A stretch of 64,000 bases of DNA. It comes from Rhinopithecus roxellana. Taxonomy: Eukaryota > Chordata > Mammalia > Primates > Cercopithecidae. The DNA lies in the NCBI RefSeq assembly GCF_007565055.1, contig NW_022141553.1:124001-188000 (forward strand), given 5' to 3'. Below the pieces are notes generated by a model. The model saw only the letters and a program-made list of their open reading frames with translations. It had not been told where the DNA came from and did not search any database. The translations under genes were made by a program, and so were the position numbers. Shown here piece after piece: positions 27,168 to 40,406 of this stretch; within the stretch, counting starts at the first letter, position 1; the number at the start of each line of letters is the position of its first letter.

Positions 27168-30100
27168 GAAACTTCTTGGTGATGTGTGAATTCATCTCAC
27201 AAAGTTACACTTATGTTTCGAGAAGCAGTCCATTAGCACTCTCTTTGAGGAACCTGAGAAAGGCTTCTTTGGATCGCATTGAGGCCTACGCTGAAAAAGG
27301 AAATTTCATCAGTACAAAACGTGAAAGAAGCTTTCTGAGAAACTTCTTTCTGATCTGTGAGTTCATCTCATAGAATTATAACTTAGACTTCAGGAAGCAT
27401 TTCGCAAACACTCTTTTCATGGATTCTTCAAAGTGATATTTCGGAGCCCATAGGGGCCCATGGTGAAAAAGGAAATATCGTCACATTATAACTAGAGAGA
27501 AGCTTTCTGAGAGATTGCTTTCGATTGTGTGACTTCATCCCACAGAGTTCCACCATTCCCTTCTCGGAACAGTTTGCTAACACTGTTGTCGTGGATTCTG
27601 CAAAGTTATATTTGGGAGCTCATTGAGGGCTATGGTGAAAAAGGAAATATCCTCACATAATACCTAAAGAGAAGCTTTCTGAGAGACTGCATTGCCATGT
27701 GTGAATGCAACTCACAGAGTTACACGTTTCTCTTCAGTGATCAGGTTCCTAACGTAGTTTTCTGCAAATCTGCCTTGGGACATTTCTTAGCGCAATGAAA
27801 CTTACGGTGTCAAAGGCAATACCCTCAGAAGAATACTACAATGTAGCATGCGTAGAAACTTTTTGGTGGTGTGTGAATTCATCTCACAGAGTTACACTTA
27901 TGTTTCATGGATCAGTCCATTAACACTTTCTTTGAGGAACCTGAGAAGGGCTTCTTGGGATCGCATTGAGGCCTACGCTGATGAAGGAAATTTCATCCGT
28001 TCAAAACGTGAAATAAGTTTTCTGAGAAACTTCTTTCTGATCTCTGAGTTCATCTCACAGACTTATGACTTAGAATTCAGGAAGCGCATTGTGTACACTC
28101 TTTTCGGGGATACTGGAAAGTGATATTTGGGAGCCCTTAAGGGCCCATGGTGAAAAAGGAAATATCCTCACATAATAACTAGAGAGAAACTTTCGAGAGA
28201 TTGCTTTCTGATGTGTGACTTCATCACACAGAGTTCCACCCTTCCCTTCTCGTAACAGTTGGCTAACACTCATGTCGTGGATTCTGCAGAGGTATATTTG
28301 GGAGCTCATTGAGGGCTATGATGAGAAAGGAAATATCCTCAGATCAGAACTGGAAAGAAGCCTTCTGAGAAACTGCATTGCCAAGAGTGAATGTAACTCA
28401 CAGAGTTACACTTTTCTCTTCAGAGATCAGTTTGTTACCACAGTTTTCTGGAAACCTGCAATTAGATACTTCATAGCGCAATGAACCTTACGGTGACAAA
28501 GGAAATATCCACAGATGAAAATTAGAAAGAAGCTTTCTTAGAAACATCTTGGTGATGTGTGAATTCATCTCACAGAGTTACATTTATGTTTCGTGGAGCA
28601 GTGCATTAACACTGTCTTTGAGGAACCTGAGAAAGGCTACTTTGGATAGCATTGAGGCCTACAATGATAAAGGAAATTTCATCCGTTCAAAACGTGAAAA
28701 AGCTTTCTGAGAAATTTCGTTCTGATATGTGTGTTCATCTCACAGACTTATGACTTAGACTTCAGGAAGCAGTTTGCTAACACTCTTTTCGTGGAATCTG
28801 GAACGTGATATTTGGGAGCCCATAGGTTCCCATGGGGAAAAAGGAATTATCCTCACATAATAACTAGATAGAAACTTTCTGAGAGATTGCTTTCTGATGT
28901 GTGACTTCATCACTCAGAGTTCCACCCTTCCCTTCTTGGAACAGTTTGCTAACACTGTTGTCGTGGATTCTGAAGCGGTATATTTGGGAGCTCATTGAGT
29001 GCTACGGTGAAAAAGGAAATATTCTCACAAAATATCTAAAGAGAAGCTTTCTGAGTAACTGCGTTGCCATGTGTGAATGCAACTCACACAGTTACACGTT
29101 ACTCTTCAGTGATCAGTTTGTTAACACAGTTTTCTGGAAATCTGCTATTAGATACTTCATAGCACAATGAACCTTACGGTGACAAAGGAAATATCCACAG
29201 ATGAAAACTAGAAAGAAGCTTTCGTAGAAACTTTTGGTGATGTGTGTATTCATCTCACAGAGTTACACTTATGTTTCGTGGAGCAGTTCATTAACACTGT
29301 CTTTGAGGAAACTGAGAAGGGCTCCCCTGGATCGCATTGAGGTCTACGCTGATAAGGGAAATTTCATCAGTTCAAAACCTGAAGGAAGCTTTCAGAGAAT
29401 CTTCTTTCTGATCTGTGAGTTAATCTCACACACTTATAACTTAGACTTCTGGAAGCAGATTGCTAACACTCTTTTCGTGGATCCTGGAAAGTGATATTTG
29501 GGAGCCCATAGGGGCCAATGGTGAAAAAGGAAATATCCTCACATAATAACTTGAGAGAAGGTTTCTGAGAGATTGCTTTCTGATGTGTGACTTCATCACA
29601 CAGAGATCCACCCTTCCCTTTTTGGAACAGTTTGCTAACACTGTTGTCGTGGATTCTGCAGAGGTATATTTGGTAGCTTATTGAGGACTATGGTGAAAAA
29701 GGAAATATCCTCAGATCAAAACTGGAAAGAAGCCTTCTCAGAAACTGCATTGCCATGAGTGAATGCAACTCAGAGATTTACACGTTTCTCTTCAGTGATC
29801 AGTTTGCTAACTAAGTTTTCTAGAAATCTGAAATAGGATACCTCTTAGCGCAATGAAGCTTGCGGTGACAAAGGAAATATCCTCAGATGAAAACTAGAAA
29901 GAAGCTTTCCTAGAATCTTCTTTTTGATGTGTGACTTCATCTCACAGAGTTACACTTACATTTCGTGGAGGAGTCCATTAACACTGTCTTTGAGGAACCT
30001 GAGAAGGGCTTCTTAGGATCGCATTGAGGCCTAAGCTGATAAAGGAAATTTCATCCGTTCAAAACGTGACTGTAGCTTTCTGAGAAACTTCTTTCTGATC

Positions 30101-30387
30101 TGTGAGTTCATCTCACAGACCTATAATTTAGACTACAGGAAGAAGGATGCTAACACTCTTTTCGTGGAATCTGGAAAGTGATATTTGGGAGCCCATAGGG
30201 GCCCATTGTGAAAAAGGAAATATCCTCACATAATAACTAGAGAGAAGCTTTCTGAGAGATTGCTTTCTGATGTGTGACTTCTTAACACAGAGTTCCACCC
30301 TTCTCTTCTTGGAACAGTTTCCTAACACTGTTGTCGTGGATTCTGCAAAGGAATATTTCGGAGCTCATTGATGGGGATGGTGAAAAA

Positions 30388-30501
30388 GGAAATATCCACA
30401 CATAATAACTAAAGAGAAGTGTAACTCTGTGAGTTGCATTCACACATGGCCATGCAGTTTCTCAGAAAGCTTCTCTTTAGTTATTATGTGAGTATATTTC
30501 C
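30388..30501. other. Inversion junction of the alpha array, with inverted repeat
   Basis: Up to 30,419 the satellite reads in + orientation (…aactaaagagaag). From 30,420 it reads in - orientation (tgtaactctgtgagttgc…). The C-monomer tail ending at 30,419 is complementary to the sequence starting at 30,470 (cttctctttagttattatgtg), giving a perfect 21-bp stem that continues imperfectly, with a 50-base loop (30,420-30,469) made of part of monomer D. The string agagaa is present in both parental sequences at the join, which suggests a microhomology-mediated event. Confidence 0.85.
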
Positions 30502-31993
30502 TTTTTCACCATTGCCCTCCATGAGATCCCAAATATTCCCTTGCAGAATCCACCGCAACAGTGTTAGCAAACTGTTCCAAGAAGGGAAGGGTGGAACTCT
30601 GAGTCATGAAGTCACACATCAGAAAGCAATCTCTCGAAAGCTTCTCTCTAGTTATTATTTGAGGATATTTCCTTTATCACCTTGGGCCCCTATGGCCTCC
30701 CATAGGTCCCTTTCCAGATTCCACGAAAACAGTGTCAGCAAACTGCTTCCTGAAGTCTAAGTTATAAGTCTTTGAGATGAACTCACAGATCAGAAAGAAG
30801 TTTCTCAGAAAGCTTCTTTCACGTTTGGAAAGGATGAAATTTCCTTTATGATCATAGGCCTCAATGCAATCAAAAGAAGCCCTTCTAAGTTTCCTCAAAG
30901 ACAGGGTTAATGGACTGCTCCATGAAACATAACTCGGTGAGATGAATTCACACATCAACAAGAAATTTCCAAGAAAGTTTCGTTCTAGTTTTAATCTGTG
31001 GATATTTCCTTTGTCACCGTAAGGTTCATTGCGCTTCAAAGTATCTAATTGTAGATTTCCAGAAAACTGTGTTAACAAACTGATCACTGAAGAGAAACGT
31101 ATAACTCTGTGAGTTGCATTCACTCATGGCAGTGCAGTTTCTCAGAAGGCTTCTTTCCTGTTTTTATCTGAGGATCTTTCCTTTTTCACCATAGCCCTCA
31201 AAGAGCTCTCAAATATACCTCTGCAGAATCCACAACAACAGTGTTAGCAAACTGTTCCAAGAAGGGAAGGGTGCAACTCTTTGTGATGAAGCCACACATC
31301 AGAAAGCAATCTCTCAGAAAGCTTCTCTCTAGTTATAATGTGAGGATATTTCCTCTTTCACCATAGGCCCCTATGGGCTCCCAAATATCACTTTCCAGAT
31401 TGCACAAACAGAGTGTTAGCAAACTGCTTCCTGAAGTCTAAGTTATAAGTCTGTGAGATGAACTCACAGATCAGAAAGAAGTTTCTCAGAAAGATTCTTT
31501 CAGGTTTTGAACGGATGAAATTTCCTTTATCAGCGTACGCCTCACTGCGATCCAAGGAAGCCGTTCTCAGTTTCCTCAAAGACAGTGTTAATGGACTGCT
31601 CCACGAAACATAAGTGTAACTTTGTTAGATGAATTCACACATCAACAAGAAGTTTCAAAGAAAGCTTCCTTCTAGTTTTCGTCTGAGGATATTTCCTTTG
31701 TCACCGTAAGCTTCATTGCTCTAAGAGGTACACCATTGCAGATCTCCAGATAACTTAGGTAGCAAACTGATCACTGAAGGGAAACGTGTAACTCTGTGAG
31801 TTGCATTCACTCATGGCAATGCAGTTTCTCAGAAGGCTTCTTTTCCCTTTTGATCTGAGGACATTTCTTTTTTCACCATAGCCCTCAATCAGCTCCCAAA
31901 TATAACTTTGCAGAATCCACGACAACAGTGTTAGCAAACTGTTGAAAGAAGGGAAGGGTGGAACTCTGTGTGAGGAAGTCACACATAAGAAAA

Positions 31994-32575
31994 CAATCTC
32001 TCAGAAAGCTTCTCTCTAGTTATTATGTGAGTATATTTCCTTTTTCACCATGGGCCACTATAGGCTCCGAAATATCCCTTTCCAGAATCCACGAAAAGAG
32101 TGTTCGCAAACTGCTTCCTGAAGTCTAAGTTATAAGTCTGTGAGATGAACTCACAGATCAGAAAGAAGTTTCTGAAAAAGCCTTTCTCCCATGATGAATG
32201 GATGAAATTTCCTTTATCAGCGTAGACCTCAATGCGATCCAAAGAAGCCCTTCTCAGGTTCCTCAAAGACAGTGTTAATGGACTGCTCCACGAAACATAA
32301 GTGTAACTCTGTGAGATGAATTCACACATCACCAAGAAGTTTCTAAGAAAGCTTCTTTGTAGTTTTCATCTGAGGATATTTCCTTTGTCCCCGTAAGCTT
32401 CATTGCGCTAAGAGGTATCCCATTACAGATTTCCAGAAAACTTAGTAAGCAAACTGATCACTGAAGAGAAACGTGTAATTCTGTGAGTTGCATTCACACA
32501 TGGCAACGCAGTTTCTCAGAAATCTTCTATTTAGTTATTATGTGAGGATGTTTCCTTTTTCACCATAGCCCTCAA
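31994..32575 (-). repeat. 582-bp identical segment, copy 1
   Basis: Reading base by base, this stretch matches 36,621-37,202 without a difference (offset 4,627 bp). It includes private features such as cctttctcccatgatgaatgg in monomer A, ggccactatagg in B and cttctatttag at the C/D boundary. Sequence on both sides differs at once. Confidence 0.85.
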
Positions 32576-34404
32576 AGAGATCCCAAATATACCTTTTCAG
32601 AATCCACGACAACAGTGTTAGCAAACTGTTCCAAGAAGGGAAGGGTGGAACTCTGTGTGATGAAGTCACACATCGGAAAGGAATCTCTCTGAAACCTCCT
32701 CTCAAGTTATTATATGAGGATATATCCTTTTTCACCATGGGCCCCTATGTGATCCCAAATATCACTTTCCAGATTCCACGAAAAGAGGGTTAGCAAACTG
32801 CTTCCTGAAGTCTAAGTTATAAGTCTGTGAGATGAACTCACAGATCAGAAAGAAGTTTCTCAGAAAGCTTCTTCCACGTTTTGAACGGATGAAATTTCCT
32901 TTATCAGAGTAGGCCTCAATGCGATCCAAGGAAGCCCTTCTCAGGTTCCTCAAAGACAGTGTTAATGGACTGCTACACGAAATATAAGTGTAACTCTCTT
33001 AGATGAATTCGCACATCACCAAGAAGTTTCTATGAAAGCTTCTTTCTAGTTTTCACCTGTGGATATTTCCTTTGTCACCGTAAGGTTCATTGCGTTATGA
33101 AGTATCTAATTGCAGATTTCCAGAAAACTGTTTTAACAAACTGATTACTGAAGAGAATCGAGTATCTCTGTGAGTTACATTCACACATTGCAAGGCAGTT
33201 TCTCAGAAAGATTCTCTTTCGTTATTATGTGAGGATATTTCCTTTTTCACCATAGCCCTCAATGAGCTCCCTAATATACCTCTGCAGAATCCACGACAAC
33301 AGTGTTATCAAACTGTTCCAAGATGCGAATGGTGGAACTCTGTGTGATGAAGTCACACATCAGAAAGCAATCTCTCAGAAAGATTCCCTCTAGTTATTAT
33401 GGGAGGATATTTCCTTTTTCACAATGGGCCCCTAAGGGATCCCAAATATCACTTTCCAGTTTCCACGAAAAGAGTGTTAGCAAACTGCTTCCTGAAGTCT
33501 AAGTTATAATTCTGTTAGATGAACTCACAGATCAGAAGGAAGATTCTCAGAAAGCTTCTTTCACGTTTTGAACGGATGAAATTTCCTTTATCAGCGTAGG
33601 CCTCAATGCGATCCAAGGAAGCCCTTCTCAGGTTCCTCAAACACAGTGTTAACGGACTGCTCCACGAAATGTAAGTGTAACTCTCTGAGATGAATTCACA
33701 CATCACCAAGAAATTTCTAAGAAAGTTTCCTTCTGGTTTTCACCTGTGGATATTTCCTGTGTCACCATAAGGTTTATTGCACTATGAAGTATCGAATTGC
33801 AGATTTCCAGAAAACTTTGTAAGAAAACTGATCACTAAAGAGAAACGTGGAACACTGTGAGTTGCATTCACACATGGCAACGCAGTTTCTCAGAAACCTT
33901 CTCTTTAGTTATTAGGTGAGGATATTTCCGTTTTCACCGTAGCCCTCAATGAGATCCCAAATATACCTCTGCGGAATCCACGACAACATTGTGAGCAAAC
34001 TGTTCTATGAAGGGAAGGGTGGAACTCTGTGTGATGAAGTCACACATCAGAAAGCAAGCTCTGAGTAAGCATCTCTCCAGTTATTATGTGGGGATATTTC
34101 CTTTTTCACCATGGGCCCCTATGGGCTCCCATATATCACTTTCCAGATTCCACGAAAAGAGTGTTAGCAAACTGCTTCCTGAAGTCTAAGATATAAGTCT
34201 GTGAGATGAACTGACAGATCAGAAAAAGTTTCTCAGAAAGCTTCTTTCATGTTTTGAACGGATGAAATTTCCTTTATCAGAGTAGGCCTCAATGCGATCC
34301 AACGAAGCCATTCTCAGATTCCTCAAACACAGTGTTAACGGACTGGTCCACGAAACATAAGTGTAACTCTGTGAGATGAATTCACAAATCACCAAGAACT
34401 TTCT

Positions 34405-34914
34405 AAGAAAGCTTCTTTCTAATTTTGATCTGTGGATATTTCCTTTTTCACCATAGCCCTCAATTAGCTCCCGAAAATTCCTTTGCAGAATCCATGACAA
34501 CATTGTTAGCCAACTGTTCCAAGAAGGGAAGGGTGGAACTCAGTGTAATGAAATCACACATCAGAAAGCAATCTCTCAGAAATCTTCTCTCTAGTTATTA
34601 TGTGAGGTTATTTCCTTTTTCACCATGGGCCCCTATGGGCTCAAAATATCACTTTCCAGATTCCAAGAAAAGAGTGTTAGGAAACTGCTACCTGAAGTGT
34701 AAGTTATACGTCTGTGAGATGAACTCACAGATCAGAAAGAAGTTTCTCACAAAGCTTCTTTCATGTTTTCAACGGATGAAATTTCCTTTAACAGCGTAGG
34801 CCTCAATGCGATCCAAGGAAGCCCTTCTCAGGTTCCTCAAAGAGAGTGTTAATGGACTGCTCCACGATATGTAAGTGTAACTCTGGAAGATGACTTCACA
34901 CAACACCAAGAAGA
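34405..34914 (-). repeat. Trimeric unit (one monomer lost at the C/D boundary)
   Basis: Only about 510 bp separate successive A monomers here. Near 34,425-34,450 the D tail (cttctttctaattttgatctg) passes through ggatatttcc directly into the C-type box (tttttcaccatagccctc). This is an in-register loss of one monomer length, with the exchange at the shared A box. Confidence 0.75.
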
Positions 34915-36620
34915 TTCTAGGAAGGCTTCTTTCTAGTTTTCATCTGTGCCTAATTCTTTGTCACCGTAAGGTTCATTGCGCTATGAGTATCTAATTGCAG
35001 ATTTCCAGAAAACTGTGTTAACAAACTGATCACTGAAGAGAGACGTGTAACTCTGTGAGTTGCATTCACTCATGGCAATGCAGTTTCTCAGAAAGCTTCT
35101 CTTTTGTTATTTTGTGCGATATTTCCTTTTTCACCATAGCCCTCAATGAGCCCCCAAATATAACTTTGCAGAATCCACGACAACTGTTTTAGCAAACTGT
35201 TCCAAGAAGAGAAGTGTGGAACTCCGTGTGATGCAGTCACACATCAGAAAGCAATCTCTCAGAAAGCTTATCTCTAGTTATTATTGGAGGTTACTTCCTT
35301 TTCACCTTGTGCCCCAATGGGCTCCCAAATATCACTTTCCAGAATCCACGAAAAGAGTGTTCGCAAACTGCTTCATGAAGTCTAAGTTATAAGCCTGTGA
35401 GATGAACTCACAGATCAGAAAGAAGTTTCTGAGAAAGCTTCTTTCACGTTTCGAACTGATGAAATTTCCTTTATCAGCATAGACCTCAATGTGATCCAAA
35501 TAAGCCCTTCTAAGTTTCCTCAAAGACAGTGTTATTGGACTGCTCCACGAAACATAAGTGTAACTATGTGAGATGAATTCACACATCACCAAGAATTTTC
35601 TAAGAAAGCTTCCTTCTAGTTTTCATCAGTGGATATTTCCTTTGTCACCGTTAGCCTCATTGCGCTAAGAGGTACCCCATTGCAGATTTCCAGAAAACTT
35701 AGCGAAATGATCACTGAAGAGAAACGTGTAACTCTGTGAGTAGCATTCACACATGACAACGCAGTTTCTCAAAAAGCTTCTCTTTAGTTATTATGTGAGG
35801 ATATTTCCTTTTTCACCATAACCCTCAATGAGTTCCCAAATATAACTTTGCAGAATCCACCACAACAGTGTTAGCAAACTGTTCCAGGAAGGGAAGGGTG
35901 GAACTCTGTGTGATGAAGTCACACATCAGAAAGCAATCTCTCAGAAACCTTCTCTCTAGTTATTATGTGAGGATATTTCCTTTTTCACCATGGGCCCCCA
36001 TGGGCTCCCAAATATCCCTTTCCGGATTCTATGAAATGAGTGTTCGCAAACTGCTTCCTGAAGTATAAGTTATAAGTCTTTGCGATGAACTCATAGATCA
36101 GAAAGAAGTTTCTAAGAAAGCTTCTTTCACGTTTTGAACGGATGAAATTTCCTTTATCAGCGTAGGCCTCAATGCGATCCAAGGAAATCCTTCTCAGATT
36201 CCTCAAAGACAGTGTTAACGGACTGCTCCACGACACATAAGTGTAACTCAGGAAGATGAATTCACACATGACCAAGAAGTTTCTAAGAAAGCTTCATTCT
36301 AGTTTTCATCTGTGGATATTTCCTTTGTCACCCAAAGGTTCATTGCGCTATGAAGTATCAAATTGCAGATTTCCAGAAAACTGTGTTAACAAACTGATCA
36401 CTGAAGGGAAACGTGTAACTTTGTGAGTTGCATTCACACATGGCAAAGCAGTTTCTCAGAAAGCTTCTCTTTAGTTATTACGTGAGGATATTTCCTTTTT
36501 CACCATAGCGCTCAAAAAGCTCCCAAATATACCTCTACAGAATCCACGACAACAGTGTTAGCAAACTGTTCCAAGAAGAGAAGGGTAGAACTCTGAGTGA
36601 TGCAGTCACACATCAGAAAG

Positions 36621-37202
36621 CAATCTCTCAGAAAGCTTCTCTCTAGTTATTATGTGAGTATATTTCCTTTTTCACCATGGGCCACTATAGGCTCCGAAAT
36701 ATCCCTTTCCAGAATCCACGAAAAGAGTGTTCGCAAACTGCTTCCTGAAGTCTAAGTTATAAGTCTGTGAGATGAACTCACAGATCAGAAAGAAGTTTCT
36801 GAAAAAGCCTTTCTCCCATGATGAATGGATGAAATTTCCTTTATCAGCGTAGACCTCAATGCGATCCAAAGAAGCCCTTCTCAGGTTCCTCAAAGACAGT
36901 GTTAATGGACTGCTCCACGAAACATAAGTGTAACTCTGTGAGATGAATTCACACATCACCAAGAAGTTTCTAAGAAAGCTTCTTTGTAGTTTTCATCTGA
37001 GGATATTTCCTTTGTCCCCGTAAGCTTCATTGCGCTAAGAGGTATCCCATTACAGATTTCCAGAAAACTTAGTAAGCAAACTGATCACTGAAGAGAAACG
37101 TGTAATTCTGTGAGTTGCATTCACACATGGCAACGCAGTTTCTCAGAAATCTTCTATTTAGTTATTATGTGAGGATGTTTCCTTTTTCACCATAGCCCTC
37201 AA
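36621..37202 (-). repeat. 582-bp identical segment, copy 2
   Basis: Partner of 31,994-32,575. The first difference on the right is at 37,203 (t here, a at 32,576). On the left the preceding bases also differ. The length is about 3.4 monomers. Confidence 0.85.
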
Positions 37203-38186
37203 TGAGCTCCCAAATATACCTTTGCAGAATCCACGACTACAGTGTTAGCAAACTGTTCCAAGAAGGGAACGGTGGAACTCTGTGTGATGAAGTCACACAT
37301 CAGAAAGCAATCTCTCAGAAAGCTTCTCTCTAGTTTTTATCTGAGGATATTTCGTTTTTCACCTTGGGCCCCTATGGGCTCCCAAATATCACTTTCCAGA
37401 TTCCACGAAAAGAGTGTTAGCAAACTGCTGCCTGAAGTCTAACTTATAAGTCTGTGAGATGAACTCAGAGATCAGAAAGAAGTTTCTCAGAAAGCTTCTT
37501 TCACGTTTTGAACGGATGAAATTTCCTTCATCAGCGTAGGCCTCAATGCGATCCAAGGAAGCCCTTCTCAGGTTCCTCAAAACAGTGTAAATGGACTGCT
37601 CCACGAAATATAAGTGTAACTCTGTGAGATGAATTCACACATCACCAAGAAGTTTCTAAGAAAGCTTCTTTCTAATTTTTATCTGTGGATATTTCCTTTG
37701 TCACCGTAAGGTTCATTGCACTATGAAGTATCTATTTGCAGATTACCAGCAAACTGTGTTAACAGACTGATAATTGAAGAGAAACCTGTAACTCTGTGAG
37801 GTGCATTCACACATTGCAGTGCAGTTTCTCAGAAAGCTTCTCTCTAGTTATTATGTGAGGACATTTCCTTTTTCACCATAGCCCTCAATGAGCTCCCAAA
37901 TATACCTTTGCAGAATCCAAACAACAGTGTTAGCAAACTGTTCCAAGAATGGAAGGGTGGAACTCTGTGTGATGAAGTCACACTTCAGAAAGCAATCCCT
38001 CAGAAAGCTTCTCTCTAGTTATTATGTGAGGATATTTCCATTTTCACCATGGACCCCTATGGGCTCCCAAATATCACTTTCAAGATTCCAAGGAAAGAGT
38101 GTTATCAAACTGCTTCCTGAAGTCTAAGTTATAAGTCTGTGAGATGAACTCACAGATCAGAAAGAAGTTTCTCAGAAAGCTTCTTT

Positions 38187-38805
38187 CTCATTTTTATTGG
38201 AAGATATTTCCATTGGATCCGTTGTTTTCAAAGGGATCCGGAATATCTTTTTCTCAGATTCCACACAAATAGGGATAGGCCACGGCCCCATGAAATACAG
38301 CTGTAACTTAGTGAGTTGAATTCACACATCACAAAGCGGTTTCTCAGAAAGCTTCTTACTTTAGTAAGACGAGGTTATTTGTGGTCTCGCAGCGCCACCT
38401 TGTGTCCTATTACAGATTCTGCGAAAACTCTGCTAGCAAGCCTCTCAGTGAAAACAATGATGGACATCTGTGGGCTGAATTCACCCACAACAAAGAAGTT
38501 TCTGAGAAGGCTTCTCTGCAGGTTTCTCTGAGGATAGTTCCTTATTCACCATGCGATTCAACGATATCCAAGACATCACATCTGAGATTCCTCAAAATGA
38601 GTGCTAGGAAACTCCCCCAAGAAAGGGTGAAGTAACACTGTGAAATGAATTCACATATCACAAAGCAGTTTCTCAGAAAGCTTGACTCCGCTTTTTCTTG
38701 GAGGATATTTCTTTTCTCTTTCTATTCTTCCACGCCATCTGAAATATCACTTCTCGGAATCCATGGAAACAGACCTAGGAAGCGGCTCCAAAAAACACTG
38801 GGGTA
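38187..38805 (-). repeat. Divergent alpha-like block, copy 1
   Basis: About 3.6 monomer lengths that still show the alpha rhythm (ttctcagaaagctt boxes, gaattcacacatcac blocks) but are far from A-D. Distinctive strings include ggatccggaatatc, gggataggccacggcccc, gtctcgcagcgccacc and tccacgccatctgaaatatc. The usual A box (tttcctttttcacc) is altered or absent (for example tttccattggatcc). The block begins after a normal cttcttt and returns to normal C sequence at about 38,805. It may be a remnant of another alpha family. It holds no credible gene. Confidence 0.8.
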
Positions 38806-40406
38806 ACTCTGTGAGATGAAGTCACACATCAGAAAGCAATCTCTCACAAACCTTCTGTCTAGTAATTATCTGAGAATATTTCCTTGTTCACCATGGGCCC
38901 CAATAGGCTCCCAAATATCACTTTCCAGATTCCACGAAAAGAGTGTTGGCAAACTGCTTCCTGAATTCTAAGTTATAAGTCTGTGAGATGAACTCACAGA
39001 TCAGAAAGAAGTTTCTCAGAAAGCTTCTTTCACGTTTTGAACGGATGAAATTTCCTTCATCAGCGTAGGCCTCAATGCTATCCAAGGAAGCCCTTCTCAG
39101 GATCCTCAAAGACAGTGTTAATGGACTGCTCCCCGAAACATAATTGTAACTCTGTGAGATGAATTCACTCATCACCAAGAAGTTTCTAAGAAAGCTTCTT
39201 CTAATTATGATCTGTGCATATATCCTTTGTCACCGTAAGGTGAATTGCACTATGAAGTATCTATTTGCAGATTCCCAGAAAAACTGTGTTAACAGACTGA
39301 TCATCGAAGAGGAACGTGTATCTCTGTGAGGTGCATTCACACATGGCAATGCAGTTTCTCAGAATGCTTCTCTTTAGTTATTATGTGAGCATAGATCCTT
39401 TTTCACCATAGCCCTCAATGAGCTCCGAAATATACGTTTGAGGAATCCACGAACAGTGTTAGCAAACTGTTCCAAGCAGGGAACGGTGGAACTCTGTGTG
39501 ATGAAGTCACACATCAGAAAGCAATCTCTCACAAAGCTTCTCCCTAGTTATTATGTGAGGATATTTCATTTTTCACCATGGGCCCCCTATGGGCTCCAAA
39601 ATATCACTTTCCAGATTCCACGAAAAGAGTGTTAGCAAACTGCTTCCTGAAGTTTAAGTTATAAGTCTGTGAGATGAACTCACAGATCAGAAAGTAGTTT
39701 CTCAGAAAGCTTCTTTCACGTTTTGAATGGATGAAATTTCTTCATCAGCGTAGGCCTCAATGCGATCCAAGGAAGCCCTTCTCAGGTTCCTCAATGACAG
39801 TGTTAATGGACTGCTCCACGAAACATAATTGTAACTCTGTGAGATGAATTCACTACATCACCAAGAAGTTTCTAAGAAAGCTTCTTTCTAATTATGATCT
39901 GTGCATATATTCCCTTTGTCACCGTAAGGTGAATTGCAGCTATGAAGTATCTATTGCAGATTTCCAGAAAACTGTGTTAACAAACTGATCACTGAAGAGA
40001 AAAGTGTAACTCTGTGAGTTGCATTCACACATGGCAATGCAGTTTCTCAGAAAGCCTACTCTTTAGTTATTATGTGGGATATTTCCTTTTCAGCCATAGC
40101 ACTCAATGAGCTCCCAAATATAACCTTTGCAGAATCCACGACAACAGTGTTAGCAAACTGTTCCAAGAAGGGAAGGGTGGAACTCTGTGTGATGAAGTCA
40201 CTCATCAGAAAGCAATCTCTCAGAAAGCTTCTCTCTAGTTATTATCTGAGGATATTTCCTTTTTCACAATGGGCCCCAATGGACTCCCAAATATCCCTTT
40301 GCAGATTCCACGAAAGTGAGGTAGCAAAACTGCTTCATGAGGCCTAAGTTGTAACTCTGTGAGATGAATTCACAGATCACAAAGAAGTTTCTCAGAAAGC
40401 TTCTTT

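Larger units (their letters stand above)
1..30419 (+). repeat. Alpha satellite array, + arm, tetrameric ~687-bp unit
   Basis: This is continuous tandem DNA built from ~171-bp alpha-satellite monomers. Four distinguishable monomers (A, B, C, D) follow each other, and the set recurs about every 687 bp. The recurring A-monomer start is seen near 1,390, 2,583, 3,270, 3,957, 5,046, 5,733, 7,106, 9,853, 13,283, 16,004, 18,578, 19,265 and 19,952. Each monomer begins with gaaact or gagatt after an aagctttct(g/t) box and ends in an aactagaaagaagc-like tail, as in primate alpha satellite. Copies differ at many positions, so homogenisation is weak. The array probably belongs to a centromere flank or an old centromere core; which one cannot be told from sequence alone. 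The open frames of 60-96 residues repeated along it are by-products of the repeat and not genes. No other element interrupts this arm. Confidence 0.95.

Noticed and set aside
30677..31123. A 148-residue open frame on the - strand, and many 60-124 residue frames throughout the satellite
   Set aside because: They repeat at the ~687-bp period in step with the monomers, begin at arbitrary points and have no independent coding signature. They are readings of repeat DNA.
31994..37202. Tandem array with a 4.6-kb super-repeat
   Set aside because: Identity stops sharply at both ends of 582 bp; the intervening and following units do not show the same 4,627-bp offset.
38316..38635. Overlapping + strand frames in the divergent block, first considered as a non-satellite gene fragment
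   Set aside because: The aagcttct and gaattcaca blocks keep the ~171-bp alpha rhythm, and the block recurs at 40.4 kb. It is divergent satellite.
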